DNA of 64,000 nucleotides from CAIWHR01 sp963811685 (GTDB lineage Bacteria; Pseudomonadota; Gammaproteobacteria; Burkholderiales; Casimicrobiaceae). The notes below the pieces were generated by a model. That model saw nothing but the letters and a program-made list of their open reading frames with translations, ran no database searches and was not told the origin of the DNA. Below, one piece after another: positions 8,728 through 17,527 of the stretch. The stretch lies in contig CAWESK010000006.1 in the NCBI GenBank assembly GCA_963811685.1, forward strand, positions 186,001-250,000, read 5' to 3'. Within the stretch, counting starts at the first letter, position 1. Every line of letters starts with the position of its first letter. The translations under genes were made by a program, and so were the position numbers.

Positions 8728-10070
8728 CCGCGCACGCGGACAAGATCGCGGACCTCGCGGCGCGCCTTGCCAGGACCGGGACACCGGGCGCACCGCGAAT
8801 CGGGCTTGCGAAGTCGACCTCCAATCTGTTCCGCGACCGCGCGCGCCAGGGGCGGCCGCAGGTCGACCTCGCGCGTTTCGACGATGTCGTGCGCATCGAC
8901 GCGCGCGAGCGCACCGTCGTGGCCGAAGGGATGATTCGTTACGACGCGCTGACCGACGCGACGCTCGTCCACGGCCTGATGCCGGCGGTCGTGCCGCAGC
9001 TTCGGACGATCACGCTGGGGGGTGCCGTGGCCGGCGTCGGCATCGAGTCATCGTCGTTCCGTTGCGGACTCGTGCACGACACGATCGCCGCACTCGAGAT
9101 CGTCACGGGCGACGGCCGCATCGTCACCGCCACTCCCGACAACGAGCATCGCGATCTCTTCTGCGGTTTCCCGAATTCGTACGGTACGCTCGGCTACGCG
9201 CTCGCGGTGACGGCAAAGCTCGTTCCCGTGAAGCCTTTCGTCGCGCTGCGCCATGTCCGCTACGCGAGCGCGGCAGCCTGTTTCGCCGAGCTTCCGCGTC
9301 ACTGCGATGACGCGGCCATCGACTTTCTCGATGGCACCGTGTTCGCGCCGGATGAAATCTACCTGACGCTCGGGAGCTTTGCCGACCAGGCGCCGCAGAC
9401 CAGCGATTACACCTTCGAGCGGATCTACTACCGGTCGATCCGCGAGCGCCGCGAGGACTGGCTCACGACCCGCGACTACCTGTGGCGATGGGACACCGAC
9501 TGGTTCTGGTGCTCGAAGAACCTGGGCGCGCAACATCCACTGGTGCGCCGGCTGCTCGGCCGCGAACGGCTCAATTCGGCCACGTGGCAGCGCATCATGC
9601 GGTGGAACAGCCGCTGGGGCGTCACGCGCGCCTGGAATCGGCTGCGCGGACGTCATTCGGAATCGGTGATCCAGGACGTCGACATCCCGCTCGAGCACGC
9701 CACCGCGTTTCTCGATTTCCTGCAGCGCGAGATCGGGATCCTGCCGATCTGGCTGTGCCCGATCCGCGCGCCCGCCGCGGCGAACCGCTTCACGCTCTAT
9801 CCGTTGCGCCCGGGAGAGCTCTACGTCAACTTCGGTTTCTGGGACGTCGTCACCGAGCGCGTGCCGCGACCGCCGGGATATCGAAACCGGATGATCGAGC
9901 AGCGCGTGCGCGAGCTCGGCGGACTAAAATCCCTCTACTCGGACTCGTACTACAGCGAGGACGAATTCTGGAGCGTCTTCGACCGACCGGCCTACGTCGC
10001 GCTCAAGGCCCGCTACGACCCGCACGGCGCGCTTCCCGATTTGTATGCCAAGTGCGTGCAGCGCCAATGA
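8724..10070 (+). CDS. FAD-binding (PCMH-type) oxidoreductase, TmsA/DHCR24-like
   Basis: 448 residues from a GTG start whose last bases are the stop of the methyltransferase gene. Residues about 20-165 form a PCMH/VAO-type FAD domain ('LRTITLGGAVAGVGIESSSF' is the flavin-binding loop; 'HDTIAALEIVTGDGRIV' follows). The C-terminal part ('WLCPIRAP', 'LYPLRPGELYVNFGFW') resembles the DHCR24/TmsA branch, whose members reduce carbon-carbon double bonds with NAD(P)H. Coupled to a CFA-type methyltransferase, the inferred role is reduction of a methylenated acyl chain to a methyl-branched one. A role in another lipid oxidation is possible. The family call is firm, the substrate is inferred. Confidence 0.82.
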   Translation: MTAHADKIADLAARLARTGTPGAPRIGLAKSTSNLFRDRARQGRPQVDLARFDDVVRIDARERTVVAEGMIRYDALTDATLVHGLMPAVVPQLRTITLGGAVAGVGIESSSFRCGLVHDTIAALEIVTGDGRIVTATPDNEHRDLFCGFPNSYGTLGYALAVTAKLVPVKPFVALRHVRYASAAACFAELPRHCDDAAIDFLDGTVFAPDEIYLTLGSFADQAPQTSDYTFERIYYRSIRERREDWLTTRDYLWRWDTDWFWCSKNLGAQHPLVRRLLGRERLNSATWQRIMRWNSRWGVTRAWNRLRGRHSESVIQDVDIPLEHATAFLDFLQREIGILPIWLCPIRAPAAANRFTLYPLRPGELYVNFGFWDVVTERVPRPPGYRNRMIEQRVRELGGLKSLYSDSYYSEDEFWSVFDRPAYVALKARYDPHGALPDLYAKCVQRQ

Positions 10071-10082
10071 CCTCCGGGCCGA

Positions 10083-10586
10083 TCAGGCGGGCGGAATGCG
10101 CAGCACCTGCCCAGGATAGATCCGGTCCGGATTGGACAGCATCGGCTTGTTCGCCTCGAAGATCTTCATGTACTTGTTCGGATCGCCGTAGTTCGCCTTG
10201 GAGATCTTCGACAGGTTGTCGCCGGCCACGACCGTGTAGTACGTGGCTTCGGGCGCGCTCTGGTCGACACTCATCATGTCGTTGACCTTGGCCACCCCGG
10301 CGACGTTGCCGCAGCACAGAACGATCTTTTCCTTCGTCACTTGGTCCGGCGCGACGCCGAACACCGATACCGTCTGCGTCGCGCCGTCGAACGTTACCGT
10401 CAAGCCGGTCGCCGACAGGCCCTGCGAATTGATGTAGCCGAGGATCGCGTCGCCCGCGGCGTCGTTGGCGGCCTTGACCGCCGCTTCGTCGGCAGGCGCC
10501 GCTGCTGCCTGGGCCATCGCTTCCTTTGCCTTGCCGCCGCCGAACAATTTCTCGCCGGCTTCTTTCACGAAACTGATGATGCTCAT
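10083..10586 (-). CDS. kbp: LysM/BON domain protein, potassium-binding Kbp (YgaU)-like
   Basis: 167 residues. A BON-type segment spans about residues 45-105 ('AAGDAILGYINSQGLSATGL') and a LysM domain about 116-165 ('YTVVAGDNLSKISKANYGDP' to 'IYPGQVLRIPPA'). This is the order in E. coli Kbp, a cytoplasmic K+-binding protein of 149 residues. No signal peptide is seen; the start 'MSIISFVKEAGEKLFGGG' matches Kbp proteins. A GGAG sits seven bases before the ATG. The gene converges with the FAD oxidoreductase gene (12-base gap). Confidence 0.85.
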   Translation of the reverse strand: MSIISFVKEAGEKLFGGGKAKEAMAQAAAAPADEAAVKAANDAAGDAILGYINSQGLSATGLTVTFDGATQTVSVFGVAPDQVTKEKIVLCCGNVAGVAKVNDMMSVDQSAPEATYYTVVAGDNLSKISKANYGDPNKYMKIFEANKPMLSNPDRIYPGQVLRIPPA

Positions 10587-10717
10587 GGAATGCTCCGTCG
10601 TCGATGAATGAACGACGCGCCGGCGCCGTCGTCGACGGTGCAGCGCGCCTCGCATCAGCATACACCGCTCCGTCACCCGACGGCTCTCGATCCACGGGAT
10701 GGTGGGGCGTTGCTGTT

Positions 10718-10723
10718 TATAAT
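10718..10723 (+). promoter_or_regulatory. Possible -10 element upstream of menA
   Basis: A perfect TATAAT lies 18 bases upstream of the menA ATG in otherwise GC-rich DNA. No convincing -35 hexamer is found 16-18 bases before it, so this is only a candidate. Confidence 0.3.
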
Positions 10724-10740
10724 CGGAATTGATCGCCGCG

Positions 10741-11683
10741 ATGGAACCGCGCATGCCCGCTCTCACGCTGACCCGTCCGTCCACCATCCGTCCGGGCTCG
10801 TGGGAGGCGTGGTGCATCGCGCTGCGCCCGCGAACGCTATGGATCGCGACCATGCCGGTCATCGTGGCCACCTGCCTGGCCTGGACGCTCTCGGGCGCCT
10901 TCCACCCGTTGCTGGCGCTGATTACGCTCGGCGCCGCCGTGCTGATGCAGGTCGTCACCAACCTGCAGAACGACGTCGGCTATACCGAGCGTGGCGGCGA
11001 GACCGGCGCCCGCGTGGGACTCCCGCGGGCGACGGCCAACGGCTGGCTCACGACGCGCGCGGTCAAGCAGGCGATCGTCGCCGTGATTGCGCTGACGCTG
11101 CTCGCCGGGCTGCCGCTCGTGCTTCGCGGCGGCTGGCCCATCGTCGTCATCGGCCTCGCATCGATCGCCGCCGCCTGGGCGTACATGGGCGGCCGGTGGC
11201 CGATTGCGTACACGCCGCTCGGCGAGCTGACCGTGTTCACGTTCTTCGGCCTCGCCGCCGTCTGCGGCTCGTACTACGTGCAGGCGGGAACCCTCGATGC
11301 GGTGGCGTGGATCGCCGGCTCGGCCGTGGGCATGCACGCCGCGGCCGTGCTGCTCGTGAACAACTTCCGCGATCGCGACCACGATCTCACGACCGGCCGG
11401 CGGACGCTTGCGATCGTGCTCGGACGCGAGGGATCGCTGCGGCTCTATGCGTTGCTCTTGCTGCTGCCCTTCGCGCTCGTGATCGTTCTCGCGTTGAAGA
11501 CCGAAATCGCGCTCCTCGCGCTGCCGCTCTTCGCGCTGCCATGGGCGTGGCGGCTCAGCTCGCGCGCTTGCCGCCGCATCAGCCGGGCAGGCGCAGAATG
11601 CGCTGCTCTTTCGCACGGTGCTGCTCGAGGTCGCGTTCGGCCTGTTGCTCGCGGCCGGTGCGCTCGCCCATGGAATCGCATGA
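10741..11683 (+). CDS. menA: 1,4-dihydroxy-2-naphthoate polyprenyltransferase-like (MenA), one frameshift
   Basis: UbiA-superfamily membrane prenyltransferase of about 310 residues, attaching the isoprenoid tail in menaquinone synthesis. The two Asp-rich motifs are clear: 'VVTNLQNDVGYTERGGE' and 'LLVNNFRDRDHDLTTGRRTL', the latter characteristic of MenA rather than UbiA. Several hydrophobic helices follow. Near base 11556 the frame shifts by one base: 'FALPWAWRL' should continue in another frame as 'ARALAAASAGQAQNALLFRT' to 'AAGALAHGIA' and a TGA, as in MenA homologues. Read without correction the frame runs to 11721 with an Arg-rich, non-homologous tail. A hot-dog thioesterase gene follows at once. 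Confidence 0.82.
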
Positions 11684-11717
11684 GGACGCGGCGCCGGGCG
11701 TTGGACATCCCGCCGCG

Positions 11718-12230
11718 ATGATCGATGTCGCGCCGGTCGAGACTCGGCTCGAGGTGCGGCCCGAATGGACCGACGCGAATGGCCACATGAACGTCGCCTA
11801 TTACGTGCTCGCGTTCGACCGCGCGACCGATGCGTTCTACGATCGCCTCGACCTCGGGTGGTCGAGCCTCACCCAAGGGCGCTCGCTGTTCACGCTGGCG
11901 ATGAACGTCGATTACCTGAACGAGGTCTTCGCCGGCGAGACCGTCCGGATCACAAGCCGCCTTCTCGACTGCGACGCGAAGCGCCTGCATTACCTGCACG
12001 AGATGGCGCGCGAGCGCGACGGCGCGCTCGCTGCGACCAACGAGATCGTCGCGCTCAATGTCGGCATGGCGGCGCGCAAGAGCGAGCCGTTCCCCGCGGA
12101 GATCGCGGCGCGGCTCGCGGCGATGAAGGCGGCGCACGCCGCGTTGCCCTTGCCGCCGCAGGCCGGACGCACGCTCGGCCTCAAGCCGCCGCCGCAGAAA
12201 AGCGCGGGCAAAGGCCGGTCTACAGGCTGA
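11718..12230 (+). CDS. Acyl-CoA thioesterase, 4-hydroxybenzoyl-CoA thioesterase (hot-dog) family
   Basis: 170 residues with one hot-dog fold: 'WTDANGHMNVAYYVLAFDRA' is the active-site region in which Asp precedes the GHMN helix, and 'FTLAMNVDYLNEVFAGETVR' the second conserved strand. It should hydrolyse an acyl- or aroyl-CoA thioester in the cytoplasm. An in-frame ATG at 11670 would overlap the corrected end of menA by 14 bases; the later ATG was chosen because family members begin just before this strand. Next to menA it could serve as a DHNA-CoA thioesterase (MenI role), but this is inference. The last 11 bases overlap the convergent fadH end. Confidence 0.8.
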   Translation: MIDVAPVETRLEVRPEWTDANGHMNVAYYVLAFDRATDAFYDRLDLGWSSLTQGRSLFTLAMNVDYLNEVFAGETVRITSRLLDCDAKRLHYLHEMARERDGALAATNEIVALNVGMAARKSEPFPAEIAARLAAMKAAHAALPLPPQAGRTLGLKPPPQKSAGKGRSTG

Positions 12231-14229
12231 GCGCGACCTCGGTGCCCTGCGCGATCGCGCGCCGCGCGTCGAGCTCGAGCGCGACGTCGGCGCCCCCGAT
12301 CAGCGTGGTTGGCATCCCGGCCGCGCGCAACGCCGCGTCGAGCTCGCGGCGCGGCTCCTGTCCGGCGCAGACGACGATCGTGTCCGCCGCAATCAGCTGC
12401 GGCTGCCCGTCGATGCGCACGTGGAGTCCCGCGTCGTCGATGCGCTCGTAGACGACGCCAGGGAGCATCCGCACGCCGCGGCGCTTCAGCAGCGTCCGGC
12501 GAATCCACCCGGTCGTCTTCGCGAGGCCCTCGCCGACCTTGCTCCCCTTGCGCTGCAGCAGCCACACCTCGCGTGGCGAGCCCGCGTCTTCGGCAGCCGC
12601 TACGCCGCCGCGATTCTCGTAGGCGAGGTCGATGCCCCATTCGCGCGGATAGACCTCCGCATCGTTGCCGCCGCCATGCGTCAGGAACTCGGCGACATCG
12701 AAGCCGATGCCGCCGGCGCCGATGATCGCGACGCGCTTTCCCGCCTCGTGCCGGCCGGCGACGACGTCGACGTAGCTCGCGACACTCGGGTGATCGACGC
12801 CGGGAATCGCCGGCGTGCGCGGCACGATGCCGGTCGCGAGCACGACGTGATCGAACGCCGCGAGGTCGGCGGCGTCGACGCGGCGGCCGAGCCGCAGCGA
12901 CACGCCGACGAGCTCGATCCGGCGCCGGAAATAGCGCAGCGTCTCGGCGAACTCTTCCTTGCCCGGGATCCGCTTCGCAAGATTGAACTGGCCGCCTATC
13001 TCCTCGGCCGCGTCGAACAGCGTCACCGCGTGACCGGCTTCAGCCGCCGTCGTGGCGCACGCGAGCCCCGCCGGTCCCGCGCCGACGACGGCAACACGCT
13101 TTGGCTGCGCCGCGCGCTTCATCACCATCACCGTCTCGTGGCAGGCCCGCGGATTGACGAGGCACGACGCGACTTTTCGCTCGAAGATCTGATCCAGGCA
13201 CGCCTGATTGCAGGCAATGCATGTGTTGATCTCGTCGGCGCGCCCGGCGGCCGCCTTGGCGACGAACTCCGCGTCGGCGAGAAACGGCCGGGCCATCGAC
13301 ACCATGTCCGCATCGCCACGGGCGAGGATTTCCTCCGCGACGGCGGGATCGTTGATCCGGTTGGTGGCGATCAGCGGAATCCCGACTTCGGCTTTCATCC
13401 GTCGCGTGACCCACGCGAAGGCAGCGCGCGGCACCATCGTGGCAATGGTCGGGATCCGCGCCTCGTGCCAGCCCACGCCGGTGTTGATGATCGTCGCACC
13501 CGCCGTCTCGACCGCCTTGCCGAGCGCGACCACCTCGTCCCAGGTGCTGCCGCCGTCGACGAGGTCGAGCATCGAGAGGCGGTAGATGATGATGAAATCG
13601 CGGCCGACCGCCTCGCGCGTGCGCTGCACGATCTCGACCGGAAAGCGGATCCGGTTGACGAACGTGCCGCCCCAGTCGTCGTCGCGCAGATTGGTGCGCG
13701 GCGCGACGAACTGGTTGATCAGATAGCCTTCCGAGCCCATGATCTCGACGCCGTCGTACCCCGCGCGCTTCGCGAGGCGCGCGCAGCGCACGTAGGCGGC
13801 GATCGTCATTCCGACACCCCACCGCGTCAGCGCGCGCGGCCGGAACGGCGTGATCGGCGCGCGCACCGCGGAGGGCGCGACCGACAGCGGGTGGTAGGCG
13901 TAGCGGCCGGCGTGCAGGATCTGCAGCGCGATCTTGCCGCCGGCGTCGTGCACCGCCGACGTCACGAGCTGATGCCTCGCAATCTGCCACGAGTACGAGA
14001 GCTGCGCCGCGCGCGGCTCGAGGCGGCCCGCGAAATTCGGCGCCACGCCGCCGGTGACGATCAGCGCGGCGCCTCCGCGCGCGCGCTCGGCATAGAACGC
14101 CGCCATGCGCGCGAAGCCGTCCGGCGCTTCCTCGAGTCCCGTGTGCATCGAGCCCATCAGCACGCGGTTGGGCAGCGTCGTGAAGCCCAGGTCGAGGGGC
14201 GCGAGGAGATGCGGATAGGGGATCGACAC
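12220..14229 (-). CDS. fadH: NADPH-dependent 2,4-dienoyl-CoA reductase
   Basis: 669 residues from a GTG start; E. coli FadH has about 670. Residues 1-370 are an FMN-binding Old Yellow Enzyme barrel ('LPNRVLMGSMHTGLEE' start, 'GYDGVEIMGSEGYLINQFV' with catalytic Tyr, 'ADMVSMARPFLADAEF'). A 4Fe-4S cluster is indicated by 'CIACNQACLDQIF' plus a downstream Cys ('ASCLVNP'). The C-terminal part binds FAD and NADPH ('RVAVVGAGPAGLACATTAAE', 'RVAIIGAGGIGFDVAEFL'). It removes double bonds at even positions during beta-oxidation of unsaturated acids. It ends the long minus-strand run of acyl-CoA genes. Confidence 0.93.
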   Translation of the reverse strand: MSIPYPHLLAPLDLGFTTLPNRVLMGSMHTGLEEAPDGFARMAAFYAERARGGAALIVTGGVAPNFAGRLEPRAAQLSYSWQIARHQLVTSAVHDAGGKIALQILHAGRYAYHPLSVAPSAVRAPITPFRPRALTRWGVGMTIAAYVRCARLAKRAGYDGVEIMGSEGYLINQFVAPRTNLRDDDWGGTFVNRIRFPVEIVQRTREAVGRDFIIIYRLSMLDLVDGGSTWDEVVALGKAVETAGATIINTGVGWHEARIPTIATMVPRAAFAWVTRRMKAEVGIPLIATNRINDPAVAEEILARGDADMVSMARPFLADAEFVAKAAAGRADEINTCIACNQACLDQIFERKVASCLVNPRACHETVMVMKRAAQPKRVAVVGAGPAGLACATTAAEAGHAVTLFDAAEEIGGQFNLAKRIPGKEEFAETLRYFRRRIELVGVSLRLGRRVDAADLAAFDHVVLATGIVPRTPAIPGVDHPSVASYVDVVAGRHEAGKRVAIIGAGGIGFDVAEFLTHGGGNDAEVYPREWGIDLAYENRGGVAAAEDAGSPREVWLLQRKGSKVGEGLAKTTGWIRRTLLKRRGVRMLPGVVYERIDDAGLHVRIDGQPQLIAADTIVVCAGQEPRRELDAALRAAGMPTTLIGGADVALELDARRAIAQGTEVALSL

Positions 14230-14279
14230 GGACGGTGCTCCAGAGTCGGCGCACGAAATTGAAATCGCCGCAGCAGATT

Positions 14280-15431
14280 TCACAGCGTGCGCGCGATGAT
14301 TTCCTTCATGATTTCGTTGGTGCCGCCGTAGATCCGCTGCACGCGCGAGTCGGCGTACATCTGCGCAATCGGATACTCGCGCATGTAGCCATAGCCGCCG
14401 AAGAGCTGCAGGCATTCGTCGACGACCTGGCATTGCATGTCGGTCAGCCACCACTTGGCCATCGACGCCGTCGCGGTGTCCAGCGTGCCCGCGAGGTAGC
14501 GAACGATGCACGAGTCGATGAAGACGCGCCCGATGTGCGCGATCGTCTTCGCCTCGGCGAGCTTGAAGCGCGTGTTCTGCATCTCGATCAGCGCCTTGCC
14601 GAACGCATGACGCTCGCGGGCGTAGTCGGTGGTGATCCGCACGGCGCGCTCGATCACCGCAACGCCGTAGAGCGCGACGATCGTGCGCTCGTACGGCAGC
14701 TCGTTCATCATCTGCGCGAAGCCCTGGCCTTCCTCTCCTCCCAGCAGCGCATCGGCCGGGACGCGGCAGTCGTCGAAGAAGAGCTCGGAGGTGTCCTGGC
14801 CCGGCATGCCGATCTTGTCGAGCGTGCGGCCGCGCCGAAAGCCTTCGAGACCGTCCGTTTCGACCATCAGCAGCGAAATTCCCTTGGCCGCGGCGGATGC
14901 GTCGGTCTTGGCGACGACCATCAGGAGGTTGGCGACCTGACCGTTGGTGATGAACGTCTTCGATCCGCTGAGAAGATAGGCGTCGCCATCGCGGACGGCG
15001 CGCGTGCGGATGCCCTGCAGGTCGGAGCCGGCGGCAGGCTCCGACATCGCGATCGCCCCCACGAGCTCGCCGGTCGCAAGCCGCGGCAGCCAGCGCCGCT
15101 TCTGCGCTTCGGTGCCGTAGATTTCGACGTAATGGGCGCAGATGTTGTGGACCGATTTGCCGAAGCTCGCGACGCCGGCGTACGCCAGTTCCTCGAACAC
15201 GATGCAATCGTGCGCGAACGTGCCGCCGCTGCCGCCGTAATCCTCGGGAACGGCGCACAGCAGGAGGCCCATCGCGCCCATCTCCCGCCACGACGCCGCG
15301 TCCACGCGATGCGCCGCCTGCCACGCCGGCTCGCGCGGCGCGAGCACGTCGCCGACGAAGCGCCGCACCGTGCCGCGAAACGACTCGAGATCGTCGTCGA
15401 GCCAGGGAGATCGGTAGTCGATCGCCGTCAT
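14280..15431 (-). CDS. Acyl-CoA dehydrogenase
   Basis: 383 residues, full length. Conserved signatures are 'IAMSEPAAGSDLQGIRTRA' (FAD/substrate site), 'FITNGQVANLLMVVAKTD', and the C-terminal 'IYGGTNEIMKEIIARTL', where the Glu of NEI occupies the catalytic-base region of many short- and medium-chain enzymes. 'LQLFGGYGYMREYPIAQMY' is typical. It performs the first, FAD-linked oxidation of beta-oxidation and passes electrons to ETF. Its ATG overlaps the stop of the MaoC gene by four bases, placing it in the thiolase-MaoC-MaoC-ACAD-fadH operon. Confidence 0.92.
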   Translation of the reverse strand: MTAIDYRSPWLDDDLESFRGTVRRFVGDVLAPREPAWQAAHRVDAASWREMGAMGLLLCAVPEDYGGSGGTFAHDCIVFEELAYAGVASFGKSVHNICAHYVEIYGTEAQKRRWLPRLATGELVGAIAMSEPAAGSDLQGIRTRAVRDGDAYLLSGSKTFITNGQVANLLMVVAKTDASAAAKGISLLMVETDGLEGFRRGRTLDKIGMPGQDTSELFFDDCRVPADALLGGEEGQGFAQMMNELPYERTIVALYGVAVIERAVRITTDYARERHAFGKALIEMQNTRFKLAEAKTIAHIGRVFIDSCIVRYLAGTLDTATASMAKWWLTDMQCQVVDECLQLFGGYGYMREYPIAQMYADSRVQRIYGGTNEIMKEIIARTL

Positions 15432-15856
15432 GGCAGCGCGATCCAGGCGTCGCCGGCGACTTTGAGCTCGCCGGCCGCGTTTACCGCCGTCACTTCCACC
15501 TTCGCCTGCCACTCGCCGTCGCGCTCCTGCTTGTCGACGACGCTGCCGGTGCAGGTGATCTTCTCGCCGATCAGCGTCATCGCGCTGAACCGCACGCCGA
15601 ACTCGCGCAGGTCCTGCTGCGGCGCCCAGTGGGTCAGCAGGCGTCCGAGCCAGGCCATCACCAGCATGCCGTGCGCGAAGACGTCCGGCATTCCGGCCGC
15701 GCGGGCGAAATCGACGTCGATGTGGATCGGATTGTGATCGCCGGACGCGCCGGCGTAGAGCGCGAGCGTCGCGCGCGTCACCGGCGGCAGCGACAGCGGC
15801 GGCAGGACATCGCCCACGTTGACGGCGTCGAGGCGCGACGGCATCGGCAGCGTCAT
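15428..15856 (-). CDS. MaoC-family (R)-specific enoyl-CoA hydratase
   Basis: 142-residue hot-dog protein. The hydratase-2 motif is present as 'YAGASGDHNPIHIDVDFARA', carrying the catalytic Asp and His, followed by 'GMPDVFAHGMLVMAWLGRLL'. It should hydrate trans-2-enoyl-CoA, probably as a heterodimer with the product of the overlapping upstream gene, since single short MaoC subunits often pair with a FAS1-like partner. Start and stop overlap the neighbours by four bases each. Confidence 0.88.
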   Translation of the reverse strand: MTLPMPSRLDAVNVGDVLPPLSLPPVTRATLALYAGASGDHNPIHIDVDFARAAGMPDVFAHGMLVMAWLGRLLTHWAPQQDLREFGVRFSAMTLIGEKITCTGSVVDKQERDGEWQAKVEVTAVNAAGELKVAGDAWIALP

Positions 15857-16301
15857 GCGATCTCGCGCACGACGATCGTCGCCCGCATCTCGGCGACCTT
15901 GACGCCGTGCTGGTTGGTCACGTCGGTATCCTTGACGACGAAGGCCTTCTTGCTGCTCTTCTTCTGCAGGATGTCGGCGATGCGCGACGAATACGTGAGG
16001 CGGTCGCCGGCGTAGACCGGAGCGAAGTAGCGGAAGCGTTCGGCCGCCGTGCAGCACCTGGGCGATGTCGATGCCCATGTCGGTGATCCACGCGAAAGGA
16101 TCGGGCACCTCGAGGTCGAGGCAGAGCACGAACGTCGGCGGCGCCGGCAGCCCGCCGTGGCCGGCGGCCCGTGCGGCGTGCTCGTCGAGGTATTCGGCGC
16201 GCGTTTCTCCGGTCGCCTTGCGCGAACAGGCGCAGGCGCCCCGCCTCCACGTCGGCGGAGTGCGGCGGAATCGCCCGGCCGATGTGAATGGGGTCGATCA
16301 T
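15853..16301 (-). CDS. FAS1-like/MaoC N-terminal dehydratase subunit, two frameshifts
   Basis: About 149 residues after correction. The three pieces are 'MIDPIHIGRAIPPHSADVEA', then 'ATGETRAEYLDEHAARAAGH' to 'WITDMGIDIAQVLHG', then 'ERFRYFAPVYAGDRLTYSSR' to 'ATIVVREIA'. Each junction (about 16224 and 16045) needs one base removed. The fold is the MaoC N-terminal half (PF13452), which lacks the catalytic Asp/His and provides the substrate-binding half of a hydratase heterodimer. The corrected stop overlaps the next ATG (ATGA), which supports the reconstruction. Confidence 0.75.
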
Positions 16302-16308
16302 TTCCGGA

Positions 16309-17502
16309 CTATGCGCCTCGGGCGCCGCGGTAGAGCGTGACGACGCAGGCGCCCCCCAGGCCCAGATTGTGCTGCAGCGCGATGCGCGCGCCGGCGACCT
16401 GCCGCGCTCCCGCGGTGCCGCGCAGCTGGTGGGTGAGCTCGTAGCACTGCGCGAGGCCCGTCGCGCCCAGCGGATGACCTTTCGACAGGAGGCCGCCGGA
16501 CGGGTTGGTCACGTACCGGCCGCCATACGTGTTGTCGCCGTCGGCGACGAACTTCTCGCCGCCGCCTTCCGCGCACAGGCCGAGCGCCTCGTAGCTGATG
16601 AGCTCGTTCTGCGCAAAGCAATCGTGAAGCTCCACGACATCGACGTCGCCGGGTCCGATGCCCGCGGCCTCGTAGACCTGCCGTGCCGCCTCCTTCGTCA
16701 TGCCATAGCCCACGAGCTCCATCATGTCGTGCGCGGCGAACGTGTCGGGACGGTCGGTCGTCATCGCCTGCGCGGCGATCGTCACGGTGGTGTCGAGATC
16801 ATGACGGCGGGCATAGTCTTCCGCAACGATCACCGCCGCCGCGGCGCCGCACGTGGGGGGACACGCCATCAGCCGCGTCATGACGCCGGGCATCAGCACC
16901 GGAGACGCGAGCACATCGGCGGCCGTCACCTCCTTGCGAAACAGCGCGAGCGGGTTGTTGACGGCATGTCGGCTCGCCTTGGCGCGGACTTGCGCGAACG
17001 TCTCGAGCGTCGTCCCGTATTTCTGCATGTGCGCCAGCCCGGCGCCGCCGAAGTAGCGGATCGCCAGCGGAATTTCCGGATGACCGACGAGCGCGTCGGT
17101 CTCGCGGTCGAAATCGTCGAACGGCGTCGGCCGGTCGTTGAACTTCGCGGTGAGCGCGCCGGGTGCCATCTGCTCGAAGCCCACCGCCAGCGCGCAATCG
17201 ACGGCGCCGCTGCCGACCGCCTGCCGCGCGAGGAAGAGTGCCGTCGACCCGGTCGAGCAGTTGTTGTTGACGTTGACGACCGGGATGCCGGTCATCCCGA
17301 CGCGGTAGAGCGCCTTCTGGCCCGCAGTGGAATCGCCGTACACGTAGCCGGCGAACGCCTGCTGCACGTCGCCGTACGAGATGCGCGCATCGGCGAGCGC
17401 CTCGGCGACCGCGCGGGAGGCCATGACGTCGTAGGTCTCGCTCGCGCCGGGCTTGGCGAACGGGATCATGCCGACGCCGGCGACGATGACATTTCGCGTC
17501 AT
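16309..17502 (-). CDS. SCP-x/SCP2-type thiolase (lipid-transfer thiolase)
   Basis: 397 residues. The nucleophilic Cys lies in 'VVNVNNNCSTGSTALFLAR' (about residue 82), 'SKGHPLGATGLAQCYEL' carries the second-site His, and 'LQHNLGLGGACVVTLYR' replaces the CxG loop of classical FadA, as in SCP2-type thiolases. The family cleaves 3-ketoacyl-CoA, often with branched or sterol side-chain substrates. Followed at once by the two MaoC subunits, an acyl-CoA dehydrogenase and FadH, it fits degradation of an unusual acyl-CoA. Only 25 bases separate it from iolB on the same strand. Confidence 0.88.
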   Translation of the reverse strand: MTRNVIVAGVGMIPFAKPGASETYDVMASRAVAEALADARISYGDVQQAFAGYVYGDSTAGQKALYRVGMTGIPVVNVNNNCSTGSTALFLARQAVGSGAVDCALAVGFEQMAPGALTAKFNDRPTPFDDFDRETDALVGHPEIPLAIRYFGGAGLAHMQKYGTTLETFAQVRAKASRHAVNNPLALFRKEVTAADVLASPVLMPGVMTRLMACPPTCGAAAAVIVAEDYARRHDLDTTVTIAAQAMTTDRPDTFAAHDMMELVGYGMTKEAARQVYEAAGIGPGDVDVVELHDCFAQNELISYEALGLCAEGGGEKFVADGDNTYGGRYVTNPSGGLLSKGHPLGATGLAQCYELTHQLRGTAGARQVAGARIALQHNLGLGGACVVTLYRGARGA

Positions 17503-17527
17503 GAATTGTAGGGGCAGGCGGGACGGC

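Noticed and set aside
11684..11721. menA end at 11721
   Set aside because: The uncorrected tail is Arg-rich and unlike MenA, while a frame shift at about 11556 restores a normal C-terminus ending at 11683.
12421..15737. Long plus-strand frames across fadH and the acyl-CoA dehydrogenase genes
   Set aside because: Antisense shadows with no conserved motifs; the minus-strand genes have full catalytic signatures.
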